A stretch of 27,091 nucleotides of DNA from an uncultured Streptococcus sp. Its GTDB lineage: Bacteria; Bacillota; Bacilli; Lactobacillales; Streptococcaceae. Made by a program: the position numbers and the translations under genes. Location: assembly GCF_959025735.1 (NCBI RefSeq), contig NZ_CAUFJQ010000011.1, positions 1 to 27,091 on the forward strand, given 5' to 3'. Position 1 is the first letter of the stretch. The number at the start of each line of letters is the position of its first letter. The notes under the pieces are model-generated. The model was not told where the DNA came from, searched no databases, and saw only the letters and a program-made list of their open reading frames with translations. Shown piece by piece: positions 24,172 through 27,091 of the stretch.

Positions 24172-27024
24172 GTGGCAAGATATTTAGTGGGGCCTTACAA
24201 CAATAGCTGGAACTTTATGGATGCGATTCAAAAAGCGCAGGATGGAGATACCATCGAGTTTGAAAATGGGTATGTCTTTCAATGGCCGACAGATAAGGTG
24301 ATTGTGATCAACAAGAGCCTTCATTTTGTGGGGCATGTGGTTCCAAATCCAAATGGAAATGGGCGCATGTTTAACAACACGATTGAGGCTTCCTTCCGAT
24401 TTGTAGAGGGAGCTCAGGTGACATTTGAAGATCTGTGGTTTAAAGTTGGTGGGGACTATACTGCCTTGACCTTATGGAATGAGTCAGCTATCACCTGTAA
24501 ACAGGTCTATTTTGAAGCAACCACTCCAACAAATAATGAATTTTTTATCTATATGGATACGCATTCGAAGTTGACACTGGAAGGAGTCGGGATGAAGGTT
24601 CCGGAAAAACACCAAAGTGCCATCGGTATGTCCGCTTCGGAATTGTCTATTCGCAATTCAACGATTTTTTCTAAGATTGATCTGTCAGAAGGATCTAAAT
24701 TGACCTTAGAAAATGTCCATATTGAAATATTTGGGAATAATACGATCCATGCCAAGGACTCAGAAGTGATCGCAAAAAATTCAACGATTACAGGCGGGGA
24801 TCTGGAAAAGGACTTTCCACCAGTTTGGTTGAGGAATGTCATCTGGGAGTCTGAAAACTGTAAAATTGAGTTGCCTACTGGTACTGGGGTCTGTCTTGAT
24901 AATAATGTTCAATTCAATTCGGATTCCGATCGTATCACCTCCATCAATTCATTCAATAGTATGATCCGAGCTCACCAGGCTACTTTTACAGAATTTTTAT
25001 GCGTCTATGAAGAGTCCTTTGCTTCCCTGACTGGTGAAACGACCTTCTTGAATGAGAATGCCGAAACCATTTCGTTTGGAGTTTTTGATGATGGTGTGCT
25101 GATGGCTGAGCATATGATTTGTCATAAGATTGCGGATCCTAATATACGGCTTCAAGGTGGAGCTTTTGCGAAGGTGGGTACCGTGACCTATAGGCAGGGC
25201 GATGCGCGTGATCTGACCAAGGAAATCGAGGATGACTGTGACTATCTTGTTGGCAGAGAAGTGGCGAAAGGCAATGCGCAAGTCGTTCCTACGGGACAGG
25301 CGACGGATGCAACGGTGGCTCCAACCACCGCAAGAGACTCTGGACCAGAGAAGAAACAAGATGCTCTTCAAGAACTCAATAGCCTGATTGGTCTTGAAAA
25401 AGTCAAACATGAGATCAAGAAAATGATCAACATGGTGGAATTTAACAAGAAACGAATCGCCAGTGGCAAGGCTCCTGAAAAGCAAACCTTGCATGCGGCC
25501 TTTATGGGAAATCCTGGTACAGGGAAAACCACTGTGGCCCGTCTGTTGGGACAGGTTCTCTTTGATGCGGGTGTCCTCTCAGGGGAAGAATTCCGTTTCG
25601 TGGAAGCAACGGAGTCCGATCTGATTTCTTCGAATATTGGAGGAACAGCTGAACAGACCCAAGCCCTGCTTGAAAAAGCGCGAGGAGGCATCCTCTTTAT
25701 TGATGAAGCCTATAGCTTGGATAAAAAGGATAGCGGTGCGGACTTTGGGATCGAGGCGATCAATACCATCCTCAAATTTATGGAGGACAATCGTGACGAC
25801 ATCATGATTATCTTTGCCGGCTATACCAAGGAAATGGAGGAGTTCTTAAAGACCAATCCAGGCCTTCGTTCTCGGGTGCCAAATAATTTCATCTTTGAAG
25901 ATTTCACAGGAGATGAGATTGTCCAACTAGGTGAAATGATCCTAAGCAAAGGAGACTACAAACTAGAAGACCGGGATTACTATGCGCGGCATGTTAAGCG
26001 GGCTTATGATGGCTCACTAGATAAGAGCAATGGTCGCTGGATCCGTAACCTGGATGAGCAATTGACCAAGACCATGGCAGATCGAGTGGTGGCCCAAGGT
26101 TCTGACGATATTGAGACCATCCTCAATAGCGATATCGATGCTGTTCTTAACCAAGGTAAGTATCAAGCAGGAGCCGACAAGGAAGAAGATGGGATGGCCG
26201 CCCTCAACCGATTGGTTGGAATTGCTAAGGTGAAAGAGCAAGTCGAACAATTCGTAGCCATGGCTGAGTTCAATCAAAAACGGGCTGAACAAGGTGGCAT
26301 CGTCGAAGATACGACCTTGCACTCTCTCTTTCTTGGAAATCCTGGTACAGGGAAGACCACCGTGGCCCGCATTTTGGGCAATATCCTCTTCCAAAAAGGG
26401 GTTATCAAGCAGAAGAAATTCATCGAAGTATCGCGGAGCAATCTGGTTGGAGGCTACCAAGGTCAAACAGCCTTGAAGACGCGTGAAGTTTTGGAGAGTG
26501 CACTGGGTGGGGTCCTCTTTATCGATGAGGCCTACACGCTCTATACCGGTTTAAATGACGATTTTGGGAAAGAAGCCTTGGACGAAGTCCTCAAATTTAT
26601 GGAGGACCACCGCCGCGATATCGTTATTATCTTTGCTGGTTACACAAAAGAGATGCACGACTTCTTGCAGGTCAATTCAGGTCTACAAAGCCGAATCCCG
26701 ACTACATTTGATTTTGAAGACTACAGCCCAGATGAGATCGTGGAGATCGGTCTGTTAGGATTGCGTAAGCAAGGTTACCAAGTCAATGAAGCCCTTTATG
26801 GAGAGATTGTGAAAGGGAATTATATGCGTGCCAATGACCATAGTAATGGTCGCTGGGTCCGCAATCTCAATGAAAAACTCTTGCGCCAAGTATCGACTCG
26901 GGTAACCCGTGAAGGTAGTACAGACTACAATTCGATTTTGGATCAAGATTTGGAAGCCTTGAGAGAGAATAACAGTTCTGAACAACCCCATACCGTGGAT
27001 GATCAAGGCTATGTTCTTCCTTAA
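24172..27024 (+). CDS. beta-helix protein with two CbxX/CfqX (EccA-type) AAA+ ATPase domains
   Basis: 950 aa from GTG 24172, ten bases after AGGAG. Residues about 15-330 show short alternating strands with repeated Asn and Thr turns (SKLTLENVHIEIFGNN, SELSIRNSTIF), reading as a right-handed beta-helix resembling pectate-lyase folds. A short Ala/Thr/Pro linker leads to two AAA+ domains of the CbxX/SpoVK/EccA family. Domain 1 (about 400-640): Walker A GNPGTGKT (446-453), Walker B LFIDEAYSL (D511, E512). Domain 2 (about 676-910): GNPGTGKT (722-729) and FIDEAYTL (D785, E786). Both also have the IIFAGYTKEM segment and a conserved NGRW.RNL element. Both ATPase sites look active. EccA, of this family, is a cytoplasmic ATPase in mycobacterial ESX systems; whether this protein serves the T7SSb here is unproven. 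No signal peptide. Confidence 0.85.
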   Translation: MARYLVGPYNNSWNFMDAIQKAQDGDTIEFENGYVFQWPTDKVIVINKSLHFVGHVVPNPNGNGRMFNNTIEASFRFVEGAQVTFEDLWFKVGGDYTALTLWNESAITCKQVYFEATTPTNNEFFIYMDTHSKLTLEGVGMKVPEKHQSAIGMSASELSIRNSTIFSKIDLSEGSKLTLENVHIEIFGNNTIHAKDSEVIAKNSTITGGDLEKDFPPVWLRNVIWESENCKIELPTGTGVCLDNNVQFNSDSDRITSINSFNSMIRAHQATFTEFLCVYEESFASLTGETTFLNENAETISFGVFDDGVLMAEHMICHKIADPNIRLQGGAFAKVGTVTYRQGDARDLTKEIEDDCDYLVGREVAKGNAQVVPTGQATDATVAPTTARDSGPEKKQDALQELNSLIGLEKVKHEIKKMINMVEFNKKRIASGKAPEKQTLHAAFMGNPGTGKTTVARLLGQVLFDAGVLSGEEFRFVEATESDLISSNIGGTAEQTQALLEKARGGILFIDEAYSLDKKDSGADFGIEAINTILKFMEDNRDDIMIIFAGYTKEMEEFLKTNPGLRSRVPNNFIFEDFTGDEIVQLGEMILSKGDYKLEDRDYYARHVKRAYDGSLDKSNGRWIRNLDEQLTKTMADRVVAQGSDDIETILNSDIDAVLNQGKYQAGADKEEDGMAALNRLVGIAKVKEQVEQFVAMAEFNQKRAEQGGIVEDTTLHSLFLGNPGTGKTTVARILGNILFQKGVIKQKKFIEVSRSNLVGGYQGQTALKTREVLESALGGVLFIDEAYTLYTGLNDDFGKEALDEVLKFMEDHRRDIVIIFAGYTKEMHDFLQVNSGLQSRIPTTFDFEDYSPDEIVEIGLLGLRKQGYQVNEALYGEIVKGNYMRANDHSNGRWVRNLNEKLLRQVSTRVTREGSTDYNSILDQDLEALRENNSSEQPHTVDDQGYVLP

Positions 27025-27044
27025 GCTAGAAGGAACAAGAAAAA

Positions 27045-27070
27045 GAGGCTGGGACAAAAGTCCTAGCCTC
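27045..27070 (+). terminator. terminator hairpin after the AAA+ gene
   Basis: GAGGCTGGGAC (27045-27055), loop AAAA, GTCCTAGCCTC (27060-27070), one wobble pair, then a T-rich stretch. This hairpin type is recurrent at gene ends in streptococcal genomes. Confidence 0.8.
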
Positions 27071-27091
27071 TCAATTATTTTTGGATTGTCG

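Noticed and set aside
1..27091. CRISPR arrays, tRNA or rRNA genes, transposases
   Set aside because: No regularly spaced repeats, no tRNA-like cloverleaf or rRNA stretch, and no transposase or integrase motif was seen on either strand.

Overview
The window reads as chromosomal DNA of an oral or commensal Streptococcus, most likely of the mitis/sanguinis/parasanguinis branch. The evidence is a Gram-positive PolC-type replicase, a Firmicutes T7SSb cluster in the order esaA-essA-esaB-essB-essC, an Rgg-type regulator, and the streptococcal GAGGCTGGGAC...GTCC.AGCCTC hairpin at the right edge. The species cannot be fixed from what is visible.

Layout. (1) 1-7098: tightly packed T7SSb apparatus genes on the + strand: the 3' end of esaA, then essA, esaB, essB and essC, with overlaps or gaps of only a few bases. 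(2) 7113-10898: AT-rich module 1, with a small helical protein, a 712-aa putative secreted effector, a single-pass membrane protein and a WXG100-like helical protein with an FxxxD motif. The last part of essC already shares this AT-rich composition. (3) 11048-15501: module 2, with a coiled-coil DUF3958-like partner, a perfect-palindrome terminator, a stretch of decayed coding DNA, a DUF3130-like partner (FxxxD), a 916-aa LXG polymorphic toxin and a probable immunity gene. It ends in a terminator with almost the same stem as the one after the DUF3958-like gene. (4) 15550-15807: the 3' remnant of a membrane-protein gene. (5) 15991-20385: a complete polC. (6) 20672-23128: an AT-rich pair, an Rgg-like regulator and a convergent single-chain ABC exporter. 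(7) 23320-24021: a RelB/DinJ-YafQ toxin-antitoxin pair with a clear promoter and operator palindrome, then a 49-aa small membrane protein. (8) 24172-27024: a 950-aa protein with an N-terminal beta-helix-like region and two tandem CbxX/CfqX (EccA-type) AAA+ ATPase domains.

How they work together. EsaA, EssA, EsaB, EssB and EssC form the membrane export machine. Modules 1 and 2 look like swappable cargo: a large effector, small helical targeting partners (DUF3130/DUF3958 families are known to bind LXG domains and escort them to the T7SSb machine) and a candidate immunity protein. The composition break inside the 3' end of essC, the repeated terminator stem and the broken genes between modules all point to cargo replacement by recombination. 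The EccA-like double AAA+ protein lies 17 kb from essC. Whether it serves the T7SS is an open and interesting question.
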